Of a stretch of DNA of 64,000 bases, positions 1 to 10,312 are shown piece after piece (the stretch's first letter is position 1; each line of letters opens with the position of its first letter). The stretch is from the NCBI GenBank assembly GCA_902496275.1, contig CABVAC010000004.1, positions 1-64,000 of the forward strand, written 5' to 3'. The DNA comes from an uncultured Collinsella sp. (lineage in GTDB: Bacteria > Actinomycetota > Coriobacteriia > Coriobacteriales > Coriobacteriaceae). The position numbers and the translations under genes are program-made. Under the pieces are notes generated by a model. It had not been told where the DNA came from. It saw only the letters and a list, made by a program, of their open reading frames with translations, and ran no database searches.

Positions 1-49
1 GGAGATAGTGGACGAGATAGTCGAGAGGCGCGGTCTCAAGAAGGAGTAA
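1..49 (+). CDS. 3' end of an unidentified gene (partial)
   Basis: The second forward frame from the window edge reads EIVDEIVERRGLKKE and then TAA at 47-49. The charged helical tail and the AAGGAG just before the stop look like real coding sequence, but only 15 residues are visible and the product cannot be named. The next gene downstream is on the opposite strand, so this is the 3' end of a forward transcription unit converging on the ABC exporter operon. Confidence 0.5.
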   Translation, partial: EIVDEIVERRGLKKE

Positions 50-148
50 CATCGGGACTTGCAGCGACGGACCTCAGGACGCTCTTACACCACGTCTGCG
101 CGCGCGACCGCATGTAAGCCGTGAAAACGGCATTTGGGGCTGTTTTGG

Positions 149-169
149 CTGTTACTAAAAGGGTAACAG
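149..169 (+). terminator. small hairpin after the upstream gene
   Basis: CTGTTAC and GTAACAG pair around a 7-base loop, followed about 15 bases later by a run of T. It lies about 100 bases after the stop codon at 49 and could end that transcript, but the distance and the weak T-tract make this uncertain. Otherwise positions 50-255 show nothing recognisable. Confidence 0.3.
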
Positions 170-255
170 TACTCATATTTGCCATTTTTTGCCCACGGGG
201 CCTCGAAGGGGCTGTCAATCAGGTCCCAGGGGAGGCGGTTTGAGGGTCGCAGAGC

Positions 256-290
256 AAAAACGGGGGCGCAGGTTGTCCTGCGCCCCCGTT
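256..290 (-). terminator. terminator of the ABC exporter operon
   Basis: A perfect 14-bp stem (AACGGGGGCGCAGG paired with its complement) with a TTGT loop is followed, reading the minus strand, by a run of five T. It sits 30 bases after the stop of the last exporter gene, the place and form of a Rho-independent terminator. Confidence 0.85.
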
Positions 291-321
291 CTCGGGCGTC
301 ATCCGTTCCCTGCGGCAGTAT

Positions 322-2178
322 TTACGCCGCTTCGTCGAACTGCGAGTTGTACAGGTCGGCGTAGAAGCCGCCCTGGGCGAGCAACTCGTCGTGCGTGCCC
401 TTCTCGACGATGTCGCCGTCGCGAATTACCAAGATCACGTCGGCGTTGCGGATCGTGGACAGGCGGTGCGCGATGACAAAGCTGGTACGGCCCTGCATCA
501 GCGCATCCATGGCACGCTGAATAAGCTCCTCGGTGCGAGTGTCAACGTTGGAGGTCGCCTCGTCCAGAATCAGCGCCGGGCGGTCGGCCAAAATGGCACG
601 AGCGATGGTCACGAGCTGGCGCTGACCCTGCGACAGGTTGGTGCCCTCCTCGTTAATCATAAAGTCGTAGCCGCCGGCGAGCGTATGGATAAAGTGATCG
701 CAGCGTGCGGCGCGTGCAGCGGCCTCGACCTCGTCATCGCTTGCATCGGGACGTCCGTAGCGGATGTTCTCGCGGATCGTGCCGTTAAACAGCCAGGTAT
801 CCTGCAGTACCATGGCAAACTCGCTGCGAAGTGCCGCACGGTCCCAGTCGCGCACGTCGATGCCCTCGACGCGCAGCGAGCCGCCGTCCACATCGTAGAA
901 GCGCTGCAGCAGCTTAATGAGCGTGGTCTTGCCGGCGCCGGTGGGGCCGACGATGGCGATGGTCTGGCCGGGCTGCGCCTCGCAGCTAAAGTTGTGGATG
1001 ATGGTCTTGTCGGGCGTGTAGCCAAACTTGACATGGTCAAACTCAACGTGGCCGGGGCGCTTTTCGGGAATCTGTGCGTCGGCCTTCTGCTCCTCCTCGG
1101 GCGCGGCCAGGAACTCAAAGACGCGCTCGGTGGCAGCTGCCATCGACTGCATCGTGTTGCTTACGTTGCCCAGCTGCTGCACCGGCTGCGTAAAGTTGCG
1201 CACGTACTGGATAAAGCTCTGGATGTCGCCGGGCGTGGCATTGCCGGTCAGCGCGAGCTGCGCACCCACCACGACGACTCCCACGTAGCCCATGTTGCCT
1301 ACCAGGCTCATAAGCGGCATCATCAGGCCCGACAGGAACTGCGAGCGCCAGCCACTAATAAAGAGCCGGTCGTTTTGACGGTCGAACTCCTCGATCGAGG
1401 CCTCGGCGCGGTCGAACACCTGAATGACGTTCTGGCCGGCAAAGTCCTCCTCGATAATGCCGTTGACCGCGCCCAGAACCTGCTGTTGCTCGCGGAAGTA
1501 CGGCTGCGAGAAGTGAATCATCACCATCAAGATAATTGCGGCTGCCGGCAGCGTGAGCACGGTGACGCCGGTGAGCGGCAGGCTGATCGATAGCATCATG
1601 ACGAGCACGCCGATAATCTGCGTCACCGACGTGATGAGCTGCGTCACGCTCTGGTTGAGCGACTGGCCCAGCGTATCGACATCGTTGGTGATGCGGCTGA
1701 GTACGTCGCCCTTGCTGTGGCCGTTAAAGTAACTCATCGGCACGACGGCGATTTTGGCGGCGATCTCCTTGCGCATGCGATAGCAGATCTTTTGCGTGAC
1801 GCCGGTCATGAGCCAGCCCTGGATGAGGCTGCAAACAGAGCTTGCCAGATACAGGCAGAGCAAAAAGCCGAGCGTCTTGGCGATCCAGTTAAAGTCGACG
1901 TCGCCGGTGCCGTTGACCTTGGCAACCAGGCCTTCGAACAGTTTGGTGGTAACCTGGCCGAGCACCTTGGGCCCCACAATGTTAAAGATGACCGAGCACA
2001 CGGCAAAGGTGACGGCGGCAAACACGGCAATCTTGTGCTGGCCGATATAGCCGAGCAGCTGCTTCATGGTGCCCTTAAAGTCCTTGGCCTTTTCGCCGCG
2101 ACGCATGCCGCCCATGCGGCCCATGGGACCACGCTGGCGGGTGGGCTTGGGAATCTGAGTCTTGGTCTCGTCTGCCAT
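322..2178 (-). CDS. ABC transporter, fused permease/ATP-binding half (active-site subunit of a heterodimer)
   Basis: This 618-residue half-transporter has an N-terminal six-helix membrane domain (about residues 45-340) and a C-terminal nucleotide-binding domain. Walker A reads GPTGAGKTT, the signature is LSQGQ, and Walker B is LILDEATSNVD with the catalytic glutamate present. Length and order match MDR-type exporters (MsbA/LmrA, BmrC/BmrD class). Its start overlaps the stop of the upstream half-transporter by one base, so the two are translationally coupled and probably form one heterodimeric exporter. The start ATG is supported by GGAGG upstream inside the preceding gene. The substrate is not visible. 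The adjacent MarR regulator suggests a drug or toxic metabolite; that is inference. Confidence 0.9.
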   Translation of the reverse strand: MADETKTQIPKPTRQRGPMGRMGGMRRGEKAKDFKGTMKQLLGYIGQHKIAVFAAVTFAVCSVIFNIVGPKVLGQVTTKLFEGLVAKVNGTGDVDFNWIAKTLGFLLCLYLASSVCSLIQGWLMTGVTQKICYRMRKEIAAKIAVVPMSYFNGHSKGDVLSRITNDVDTLGQSLNQSVTQLITSVTQIIGVLVMMLSISLPLTGVTVLTLPAAAIILMVMIHFSQPYFREQQQVLGAVNGIIEEDFAGQNVIQVFDRAEASIEEFDRQNDRLFISGWRSQFLSGLMMPLMSLVGNMGYVGVVVVGAQLALTGNATPGDIQSFIQYVRNFTQPVQQLGNVSNTMQSMAAATERVFEFLAAPEEEQKADAQIPEKRPGHVEFDHVKFGYTPDKTIIHNFSCEAQPGQTIAIVGPTGAGKTTLIKLLQRFYDVDGGSLRVEGIDVRDWDRAALRSEFAMVLQDTWLFNGTIRENIRYGRPDASDDEVEAAARAARCDHFIHTLAGGYDFMINEEGTNLSQGQRQLVTIARAILADRPALILDEATSNVDTRTEELIQRAMDALMQGRTSFVIAHRLSTIRNADVILVIRDGDIVEKGTHDELLAQGGFYADLYNSQFDEAA

Positions 2179-4544
2179 TAGCGCTCGCCTCCTTCCGTGA
2201 CGGCTTCAATTTCTTCTTGGGTAAGCCCCAGCTCTTCGGCGGAAAGCTGCGACTGTGCGATCTCCAGGTACGCCGGGCAGCTCTGCAGCAGCTCCTCGTG
2301 TGTGCCGGTGCCCACCACGTGGCCGTCGTCGAGCACGATAATCTGGTCGGCGTGCATGATGGTCGCGATGCGCTGGGCCACGACCACGAGTGCGGCGTCG
2401 GTAACGTTTTTGGCCAGCTCCTCGCGCAGGCGCGCGTCGGTCTTGTAGTCGAGGGCACTAAACGAGTCATCGAACACCACAACCTCGGGCTTTTTGGCCA
2501 GGGCGCGGGCGATGGCCAAGCGCTGGCGCTGACCGCCCGAGACATTGGAGCCGCCCTGGCTGATGGGGGAGTCGTAGCCGCCCTCGCGCTCGGCGATAAA
2601 GTCCTCGGCTTGGGCGATGCGTGCCGCCCGGTGCATGTCATCATCGCTCACCATGTCGCCGGCAAACTTGAGGTTGCTCTCGACGGTGCCCGAGAACAGG
2701 CGACCCTGCTGCGGGATGTAACCAATGCGGCGGCGAAGCTCGGAAAGGGTCATGTCGCGCACGTCGATGCCGTCGAGCGAAATGCTGCCGCCCGTGACGT
2801 CGTATAAGCGCGGAATCAGCTGCACGAGCGTGGATTTGCCCGAACCCGTGGAGCCAATGATGCCGAGCATCTGACCGGCATGCGTGGTGAAGTTCACGCC
2901 GCTGATGACATCGGCGCGGGCATCGGGATACTGGAAGCTCACGTCGCGGAAGGTGAGCTCACCGCGCGGCGCGCTGGCGGCAGGCAGTTTGGGCGAGGCG
3001 GGGTCGTTGATGCTGGTGGGGCAGGTGATGACCTCTTCCACGCGCTCGGCTGCGACTTCGGCACGGGGCAGGATGACCGAAACCATGGTGAGGATCATAA
3101 ACGCCATAACGATCTGCATGGTGTAGGAGATAAACGCCATCATGTTGCCGACCTGCATCACGCCGTCGGACACGCCCTGCGCGCCAAACCAGACGATAAG
3201 CACGGTGATGCAGTTCATGACGAGCATCATGAGCGGCATCATAAAGCTCATGGCGCGGTTGGTGTAGAGCTGCGTGGTCATCAGGTCGAGCGAAGCCTTG
3301 TCAAAACGCTCGAGCTCATGTTCCTCGCGGTTGAACGAGCGGATGGGCATAAGGCCGTCGAGCAGCTCGCGGGCGGTAAGGTTCACGCGGTCCACAAAGC
3401 TCTGCATCTTTTTGAACTTGGGCATGGTGAGGCCCATGAGCACGCCGACAACGGCCGAAACCGCGATGATGGCCACAGCGATGGTCCACTCCAGACCGGT
3501 GTGGTTGGCCAGGACGCGCATGACGGCGACGATGCCCATGACGGGGGCCATCAGGCACATGCGGATAAACAGGGTTGCGGCCATCTGGATCTGCTGAATA
3601 TCGTTGGTGCAGCGGGTGATGAGCGAGGCCTGGCTAAACTTGCCCACCTCGGCCGGCGAGAAGTGCATAACCTTGTTGAAGGTCTCGCGACGCAGGTCGC
3701 GGGCGATGGAGCAGGCGGTGCGCGACGCCACGGCACCGGTCAGAATGGTGGCGACGAGCGACACCAGGCACAGCCCAAACATCGTGGTCGCCATGCGGCT
3801 CAGGTAAGCGTTCTGCACGTCGGCGGGGTCGATGCCCTGCGCTTTGTACTCTTCTTGTACGTAGGTCACGGCGCGCTGGGTCACGATGGAGCCCGACATG
3901 GAGCCCATTTTGTCTGCCATTTGGTTGGCGCCCTCGACGAGCTCGCCCTGGTCGATTAGGCCGCCTTCAACGCCCAGACGCAGGCTCTTCATGGTGATCT
4001 TACCGCCGTCGGCATCAATCTGCTTTTGCATGTTCTGCGCCGCTGCGGCCTTCTGCTGCATATCGGCGAGCTGCTCGGGCGTCATCGCTGCCATTTGCTC
4101 GGGGGTGGGCATGGCCTGGGCAGCGTTGTCGTCTTTCTCGCTGGACGAGCCCATCATGTCGCCCATGGAGTCGGCGTCGATGCCCTGGTCGAGCGAAAGG
4201 ACGACAGTCTCGGGCAGGCTCATAATGTCGGCAATCTTGCCTCCATCGGCACGCTCTTCCTCGGTGCCCTCGTACGTTCGAATGTCGTTTTTGTCAGCCT
4301 TGCTAAACACGGCCTCCACAGCCTTGGCGTCCTTGGCGCTCATAAAGAGTTCGAGGTCGTCGAGCGATTCGGCGCGGATGGTGTCGGGTACGGGCGACGC
4401 GATGCCGCCTTGCTGCACGCCCACGTCGACGATGTCGCTCATATAGGTAGGCAGTGCCAGATCGGCGTTGCAGCTGATTACGATAAGCACGATAGCTGCG
4501 AACAGTGCCAGGATATGCTTTTTAAAGAGCTTGAGAATCCTCAC
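2178..4544 (-). CDS. ABC transporter half with large extracytoplasmic insert and degenerate Walker B
   Basis: At 788 residues it is about 180 longer than a normal half-transporter. The extra sequence lies between the first hydrophobic segment (about 10-30) and the next (about 255): a hydrophilic, Met/Gln/Ala-rich stretch presumably outside the membrane. The membrane domain follows, then an ATPase domain with Walker A GSTGSGKST and signature VSGGQRQR. Walker B reads VVVFDDSFSALD, with aspartate where the catalytic glutamate is expected. That substitution is typical of the inactive-site partner in heterodimeric exporters; the 618-residue neighbour keeps the glutamate. The start overlaps the MarR gene's stop by four bases. 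Regulator and both halves form one operon. Confidence 0.88.
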   Translation of the reverse strand: MRILKLFKKHILALFAAIVLIVISCNADLALPTYMSDIVDVGVQQGGIASPVPDTIRAESLDDLELFMSAKDAKAVEAVFSKADKNDIRTYEGTEEERADGGKIADIMSLPETVVLSLDQGIDADSMGDMMGSSSEKDDNAAQAMPTPEQMAAMTPEQLADMQQKAAAAQNMQKQIDADGGKITMKSLRLGVEGGLIDQGELVEGANQMADKMGSMSGSIVTQRAVTYVQEEYKAQGIDPADVQNAYLSRMATTMFGLCLVSLVATILTGAVASRTACSIARDLRRETFNKVMHFSPAEVGKFSQASLITRCTNDIQQIQMAATLFIRMCLMAPVMGIVAVMRVLANHTGLEWTIAVAIIAVSAVVGVLMGLTMPKFKKMQSFVDRVNLTARELLDGLMPIRSFNREEHELERFDKASLDLMTTQLYTNRAMSFMMPLMMLVMNCITVLIVWFGAQGVSDGVMQVGNMMAFISYTMQIVMAFMILTMVSVILPRAEVAAERVEEVITCPTSINDPASPKLPAASAPRGELTFRDVSFQYPDARADVISGVNFTTHAGQMLGIIGSTGSGKSTLVQLIPRLYDVTGGSISLDGIDVRDMTLSELRRRIGYIPQQGRLFSGTVESNLKFAGDMVSDDDMHRAARIAQAEDFIAEREGGYDSPISQGGSNVSGGQRQRLAIARALAKKPEVVVFDDSFSALDYKTDARLREELAKNVTDAALVVVAQRIATIMHADQIIVLDDGHVVGTGTHEELLQSCPAYLEIAQSQLSAEELGLTQEEIEAVTEGGER

Positions 4545-4990
4545 TCGGCATCTCTCCTTTCTTGATTGCGGTCGATAATTTCGTTGGCACGCCTTAGAAG
4601 ACGCACCATCTCTTGGGTATCTGTTTCGCCGAGCTGCTCGAGGAAAGCCGCAGTGCGGTTCTCGAATTCCCGACGTTTGATTTCGAGATCCTGGAATCCT
4701 TTGTCGGTCACCGTGACGTGTACGCGACGACGGTCGGTCTTTGAGTGCTCGCGCTCGACCCAGCCCTTGGCTTCGAGAGCGCGTAGGATATTGGCGATGC
4801 GGGCACTCGAGACCCAGGCGCGATCAGCGAGTTCGCTCGGCGTGAGCGAACCGCCGGCGAGTATGAGGGCGCGCATGACGGCCATTTCGCCGCCGAGGGC
4901 TTTGTCCGCAAAGCGCGAAATGCGCTGATGCATGCTGCCGAACTCGGTAAGGAGCTGACGCCCAAGTTCACGGAAATCGGTATCTTCCAC
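4541..4990 (-). CDS. MarR family transcriptional regulator
   Basis: This 149-residue protein has a winged-helix core (about residues 30-110) including the stretch LTPSELADRAWVSSARIANI for the recognition helix and DRRRVHVTVTDKG for the wing, both typical of MarR repressors. The GTG at 4988-4990 is the likely start; an alternative ATG lies at residue 21 but would cut helix 1. It is the first gene of a three-gene operon with the ABC exporter and overlaps it by four bases. By analogy with family members it probably represses its own operon until a ligand is bound. No clear palindrome was found upstream. Confidence 0.85.
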   Translation of the reverse strand: MEDTDFRELGRQLLTEFGSMHQRISRFADKALGGEMAVMRALILAGGSLTPSELADRAWVSSARIANILRALEAKGWVEREHSKTDRRRVHVTVTDKGFQDLEIKRREFENRTAAFLEQLGETDTQEMVRLLRRANEIIDRNQERRDAE

Positions 4991-5057
4991 CGAAAACCCC
5001 TAACACTAGAAACTATTTCCGGTGAAAGATGATACCCCAGCTCAACCATCCCATTCG

Positions 5058-5089
5058 GTAGATTTCTAGGCATGTCCCAAAAAATCTAC
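5058..5089. repeat. REP-like palindrome (GTAGATTT family, copy 1)
   Basis: GTAGATTT and AAATCTAC form the arms. Read on the minus strand the loop contains TTGGGACATGCC. A near copy lies at 26356-26386. The core GGGACATG resembles the GGGACAGG core of the larger REP-like set in this window. It lies between the divergent MarR and SDR genes. Confidence 0.55.
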
Positions 5090-5281
5090 TTGGCCGCTAG
5101 GCAATATTAAGAGTGCATTAAGACTTAAAATCATTCAATTGCTGAAGCGTTTCAAAGAACTATTATGCACGCGGTTAGGCGAGGGGTTGTCACCACCATG
5201 ACGACTGGGACTCATATAATCGCCACGTGCGATGCTCCAACTTCCCGCGAGGAGACACCTTATATAAAGGGGGATGGAGTC

Positions 5282-6031
5282 ATGGCATTTGACTTCACGG
5301 GCAAGACCGCGATTGTCACGGGCGGCACTCAGGGCATTGGCCTCGAGATCGCCAAGGGCATCGTCGCGGGCGGCGGACACGTCGCGCTCATCGCAAGGAA
5401 CGCTGCTAAGGGCGAGGCCGCAGTGGCCGAGCTTGGCGAGGGCAACAAGTTCTATCAGCTCGATGTCGCTGATGCACCCAAGGCGCGCGAGACTGTCGAG
5501 CAGATTTTTACGGACCTGCCTCAAACCAATATCCTGATTAACTGTGCTGGCGTCATCAGCACCAAGAAGTTCGACGAGATCGATGACACCGAGTGGCGTC
5601 GCACCATCGACATCAACCTCAATGGTACGTTTACCATGATGAATGCCGTGTACCCGCACTTTAAGGCGGCCCATGCCGGCACTATCGTCAACGTGAGCTC
5701 TGTTGCTGGCAAGATCGGCGGCGGCCTGCTTGGCACCGCTGCCTACGCGAGCTCCAAGGCCGGTGTTAACGGTCTAACCAAGGCAGTCGCCAAGGAAGGC
5801 GGCAAGTTCGGCGTCCGCTGCAACGCTGTGTGCCCGTCGCTCACGTTGACCGATATGACCTCGATTCTCTCTGACGAGAACTCTCAGCGCATCATCAACG
5901 GTATTCCTCTGGGCCGCGCCGCCCAGGCTAGCGAGCCTGCGCAGATGGTGCTGTTCTTCGCTTCCGACCTCGCCAGCTTCGTGAACGGCGAGATTGGTGA
6001 CTGCGACGGCGGCATCGTTCTGGACGGGTAA
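5282..6031 (+). CDS. short-chain dehydrogenase/reductase (KduD/gluconate 5-dehydrogenase-like)
   Basis: The classical SDR signature is complete in 249 residues: GGTQGIG for NAD(P) binding near residue 14, NCAG (about residue 85), the catalytic serine in NVSSVAG and YASSK for the Tyr-Lys pair. The start at 5282 is preceded by AAAGGGGGATGGAG, and the protein there begins with the usual MAFDFTGKTAIVTGG; an in-frame upstream ATG would add an unlikely extension. The next gene is a 2-keto-3-deoxygluconate permease, so a KduD-like role (2-dehydro-3-deoxygluconate 5-dehydrogenase) is the best inference. The SDR family is too broad to fix the substrate. Confidence 0.8.
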   Translation: MAFDFTGKTAIVTGGTQGIGLEIAKGIVAGGGHVALIARNAAKGEAAVAELGEGNKFYQLDVADAPKARETVEQIFTDLPQTNILINCAGVISTKKFDEIDDTEWRRTIDINLNGTFTMMNAVYPHFKAAHAGTIVNVSSVAGKIGGGLLGTAAYASSKAGVNGLTKAVAKEGGKFGVRCNAVCPSLTLTDMTSILSDENSQRIINGIPLGRAAQASEPAQMVLFFASDLASFVNGEIGDCDGGIVLDG

Positions 6032-6053
6032 TACCCCGCGGTGATCGTTTGGC

Positions 6054-6090
6054 GGCGACCCTGGCGACTCGGGGTTGTCGCCTTCTTTCT
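6054..6090 (+). terminator. possible weak terminator after the SDR gene
   Basis: GGCGAC and GTCGCC pair, with extra CC/GG pairing inside, followed by TTCTTTCT. It may partly separate the SDR gene from the permease gene, which starts only 50 bases further on with its own strong ribosome binding site. Confidence 0.4.
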
Positions 6091-6139
6091 GACATAGGCG
6101 CGTGCGGCTACGATTCGCATGCATCCAAAGGAGATATAT

Positions 6140-7156
6140 ATGAGTGAATCGACTGCGGTGGAGGCGCCGGCGGCAAAGGAGCCGTTCTTTAAGATGTCCT
6201 CCATCCCGGGCGCCAATATCTTGGTGCCGCTTCTGTTGGGCTGCCTGCTCAACACGCTATTCCCCGACCTGTTTAAAACGCTCGGTAGCTTTACGCTTGG
6301 CATGACCCAGCAGGGTGCAGGCCCGCTCGTTGGCGCCTTTTTGCTCATCGTCGGTACGACGATTTCGTTTAAGAGTGCTCCCGCCGCCGCTGCACGCGGC
6401 GCCATCATCATCGCTGTCAAGCAGATCGTGGTCGTTGCCGTGTCGCTGCTCATCCTTTATGTGTTCAACGACAACCTGTTTGGCATCTCTGCCATGGTGA
6501 TGCTGGCGGCTTGCACCGGCGCCAACAACGCTATGTACGCTGGTCTGATGGGCACCATGGGCAACGAGGCCGAGCGTGGCGCTGTCGCCATCACCACGCT
6601 CGTTGTCGGCCCTCCGGTCACGATGATTGTGCTCGGCGCTGCCGGCCAGGCTCCGATCGGCTGGTCGCTCGTGGGTGCCATCCTGCCGATCGTCGTCGGC
6701 ATTATTCTAGGTAACCTGTTCCCCAGCTTTAAGAAGATGATGGCACCGGCACTTTCCGCCATCATCGTGCTCGTCTTCTTTGCCATGGGCTCGACCATGA
6801 CCTTTGGCCAGCTCATTAATGGCGGTCTCCCCGGTATTCTGCTCGGCGTGATCTGCTCGGTGGTCTTTGCAATTCCCGTCATCGCGGTCGATAAGCTCAC
6901 GGGTGGTACGGGTGTCGCAGGTGCGGCCATTTCGAGCTGCGCCGGAGCCAATGTGGCCACGCCTGCTGCCATGGCAAGCGTCAACGGGGCCATGTACGGC
7001 GGCGCCGTGCTCGCGACGGCTACGGCACAGGTTGCTGCCTGCGCAATCGTGACGGCTATTTTGACCCCGCTGGTCACCAGCTGGTGCTACAAGCATTTTG
7101 AGGGCCAGCAGAGCAACGGCAAGGCAACGACCGACAAGGCCTCCGCAGCCGCCTAA
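6140..7156 (+). CDS. kdgT: 2-keto-3-deoxygluconate permease (KdgT family)
   Basis: The 338-residue protein is almost wholly hydrophobic, with about ten membrane helices. It matches the KDGT family along its length, including the segment ACTGANNAMYAGLMG and the C-terminal ISSCAGANVATPAAM. The family imports 2-keto-3-deoxygluconate with protons during pectin or glycosaminoglycan use. The start at 6140 follows AAAGGAGATATAT, an optimal ribosome binding site. The upstream SDR dehydrogenase fits the same uronate-derived pathway. No KDG kinase or aldolase lies in the window, so the rest of the pathway must be elsewhere. Confidence 0.85.
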   Translation: MSESTAVEAPAAKEPFFKMSSIPGANILVPLLLGCLLNTLFPDLFKTLGSFTLGMTQQGAGPLVGAFLLIVGTTISFKSAPAAAARGAIIIAVKQIVVVAVSLLILYVFNDNLFGISAMVMLAACTGANNAMYAGLMGTMGNEAERGAVAITTLVVGPPVTMIVLGAAGQAPIGWSLVGAILPIVVGIILGNLFPSFKKMMAPALSAIIVLVFFAMGSTMTFGQLINGGLPGILLGVICSVVFAIPVIAVDKLTGGTGVAGAAISSCAGANVATPAAMASVNGAMYGGAVLATATAQVAACAIVTAILTPLVTSWCYKHFEGQQSNGKATTDKASAAA

Positions 7157-7194
7157 TGCCAAACGGCAATCAAAGCTAAAAACTAGCTACGCCA

Positions 7195-7228
7195 CAGGGC
7201 GGCCACGGGGGATCCCGTGGCCGCCCTG
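7195..7228 (+). terminator. terminator after kdgT
   Basis: A perfect 15-bp GC-rich stem (CAGGGCGGCCACGGG) closes on a GGAT loop 38 bases after the stop codon. The following CAGTTTCTG is only a modest T-tract. Confidence 0.65.
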
Positions 7229-7622
7229 CAGTTTCTGTAGGGTCTTTGGGACACTTTACCCTGCTAAAGCTGGCATAACAGCTAGAGCGAACGTCGTACA
7301 AAGGCAAGGAAAAATAACATACAAATCGGTGAACGGTAGTTGTTCGCGCTCGCGTTTCCTGCGGATTTGTAAAAAACGCCCTTATGATATAAAAAAAGAA
7401 ACATATAACAGCCCAGATGGAGAGGGTCGCTATGTTATCCTTCTCAGACGGGTGAAATCTTGGGTTTTGGGTTGTAGTTCCAAGGTGGACAAACGTTTTC
7501 TCTGCACCAGCGTGTGGTGAAGAACGGAAGAAGCCGGTAGTGCAAGCCGAACATTCAAGAATTCAATAAGCAGCGGTGTGAGAGAGCGCCGCATTACACG
7601 TAACTAGGAGCGTGGTTACACA
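7229..7622 (+). promoter_or_regulatory. long leader region upstream of the PFL gene
   Basis: These 394 bases hold no convincing gene. They include an A/T-rich patch with TATGAT at 7383-7388, a possible -10 box though without a well-spaced -35, and ATAACA...TGTTAT half-sites around 7404-7435. A long untranslated leader would fit the heavily regulated expression of PFL genes in anaerobes, but I see no specific FNR or Rex site. Confidence 0.3.
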
Positions 7623-9674
<2,052 letters not shown>

Positions 9675-9675
9675 C

Positions 9676-9736
9676 TATTGTTAGTGCTATACTAACAATA
9701 ACGATTACTGATTAGCGCGCCGGTTTCGGCCGGCGC
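9676..9736 (+). other. two hairpins between the PFL body and its radical-domain gene
   Basis: The first begins one base after the stop codon: a perfect 10-bp A/T-rich stem (TATTGTTAGT, loop GCTAT, positions 9676-9700). The second is a GC stem (GCGCCGG, loop TTTCGG, 9717-9736), and the GAAGGAGA ribosome binding site of the small gene begins about ten bases later. Neither has a T-tract typical of full termination. They could set the ratio of the two PFL parts by partial termination, mRNA cleavage or 3'-end protection; that is inference. Confidence 0.6.
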
Positions 9737-9759
9737 CTATTAATCGAAGGAGACACATT

Positions 9760-10011
9760 ATGAAGGTTTCTGAAGTTTCCGAGACCCAGGCCGATAACCT
9801 GGTCCACATGCTCGACGCTTACGCCGAGAAGGGTGGCCACCACCTGAACATCAACGTCTTCAACCGTGAGACGCTGCTCGACGCTCAGGCTCACCCCGAG
9901 AAGTACCCGCAGCTGACCATCCGCGTTTCCGGCTATGCCGTGAACTTCCACACGCTCACCAAGGAGCAGCAGGACGAGGTCATTGCGCGTACCTTCCACA
10001 ACAAGTTCTAA
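9760..10011 (+). CDS. stand-alone glycyl-radical domain of pyruvate formate-lyase
   Basis: The 83-residue protein carries the PFL C-terminus: HHLNINVFNRETLLDAQ, PEKYPQLTIRVSGYAVNF and the final LTKEQQDEVIARTF. Gly58 in RVSGYA corresponds to the radical-bearing Gly734 of E. coli PFL. It lacks the N-terminal extension of the 127-residue E. coli GrcA/YfiD, and it starts (MKVSEVSETQADNLVH) about where the 683-residue body stops. The two lengths add to 766, close to an intact PFL. A strong GAAGGAGA site lies 6 bases before ATG. It should be activated by the PflA protein at 17.2 kb and dock into the PflB body to form the active enzyme. Confidence 0.92.
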   Translation: MKVSEVSETQADNLVHMLDAYAEKGGHHLNINVFNRETLLDAQAHPEKYPQLTIRVSGYAVNFHTLTKEQQDEVIARTFHNKF

Positions 10012-10035
10012 AGGGGTTTAACTCCCGCAGGATCG

Positions 10036-10161
10036 CCGGGCCGCTTTGGGTTACTTTCCAAAACGTCCTCGGACATGCAAAGGGCTCCGCTGCGCGCTTC
10101 GCGCGGCGGAGCCCTTTGCGTCCTGCGGAAATGTTTTGGAAAGTAACCCAAAGCGGCCCGG
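10036..10161. repeat. long hairpin element with conserved internal loop (family A, copy 1)
   Basis: An outer perfect 29-bp stem (10036-10064 with 10133-10161) and an inner perfect 14-bp stem (10077-10090 with 10106-10119) are separated by an internal loop: GTCCTCGGACAT on the left, GTCCTGCGGAAAT on the right. The tip is a small GC hairpin. Three other copies in the window share the loop motif but not the stem sequence. It follows the radical-domain gene by 24 bases. Confidence 0.8.
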
Positions 10162-10275
10162 CGGGGGTCCTGTGTAGTCACCCTTTAGGCGGAACTCTCC
10201 TAATTATTTGGATGAGTCGTTTACTTACTTGTGCTGTTACCGTCTTCCCGCTGTTGTTGGGGTATGCTTTGTTCG

Positions 10276-10293
10276 TATGTAAACGTATGACAT
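10276..10293. promoter_or_regulatory. probable LacI-type operator upstream of the lacI-family gene
   Basis: TATGTAAACGTATGACAT matches the sites in front of the GH32 gene (TGAAAACGTTTGACATAT) at most positions, with the central CG typical of LacI-family operators. It lies 20 bases before the regulator's start codon, suggesting autoregulation. Confidence 0.5.
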
Positions 10294-10312
10294 GTTGATG
10301 GGGGAGGGTGCT

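Noticed and set aside
7383..7388. Promoter of pflB at TATGAT
   Set aside because: No -35 box lies at acceptable spacing, so it is mentioned only as a weak candidate inside the leader region.
10036..10161. Simple Rho-independent terminator
   Set aside because: The structure is far longer than needed, lacks a T-tract on both strands and contains an internal loop conserved in three other places.
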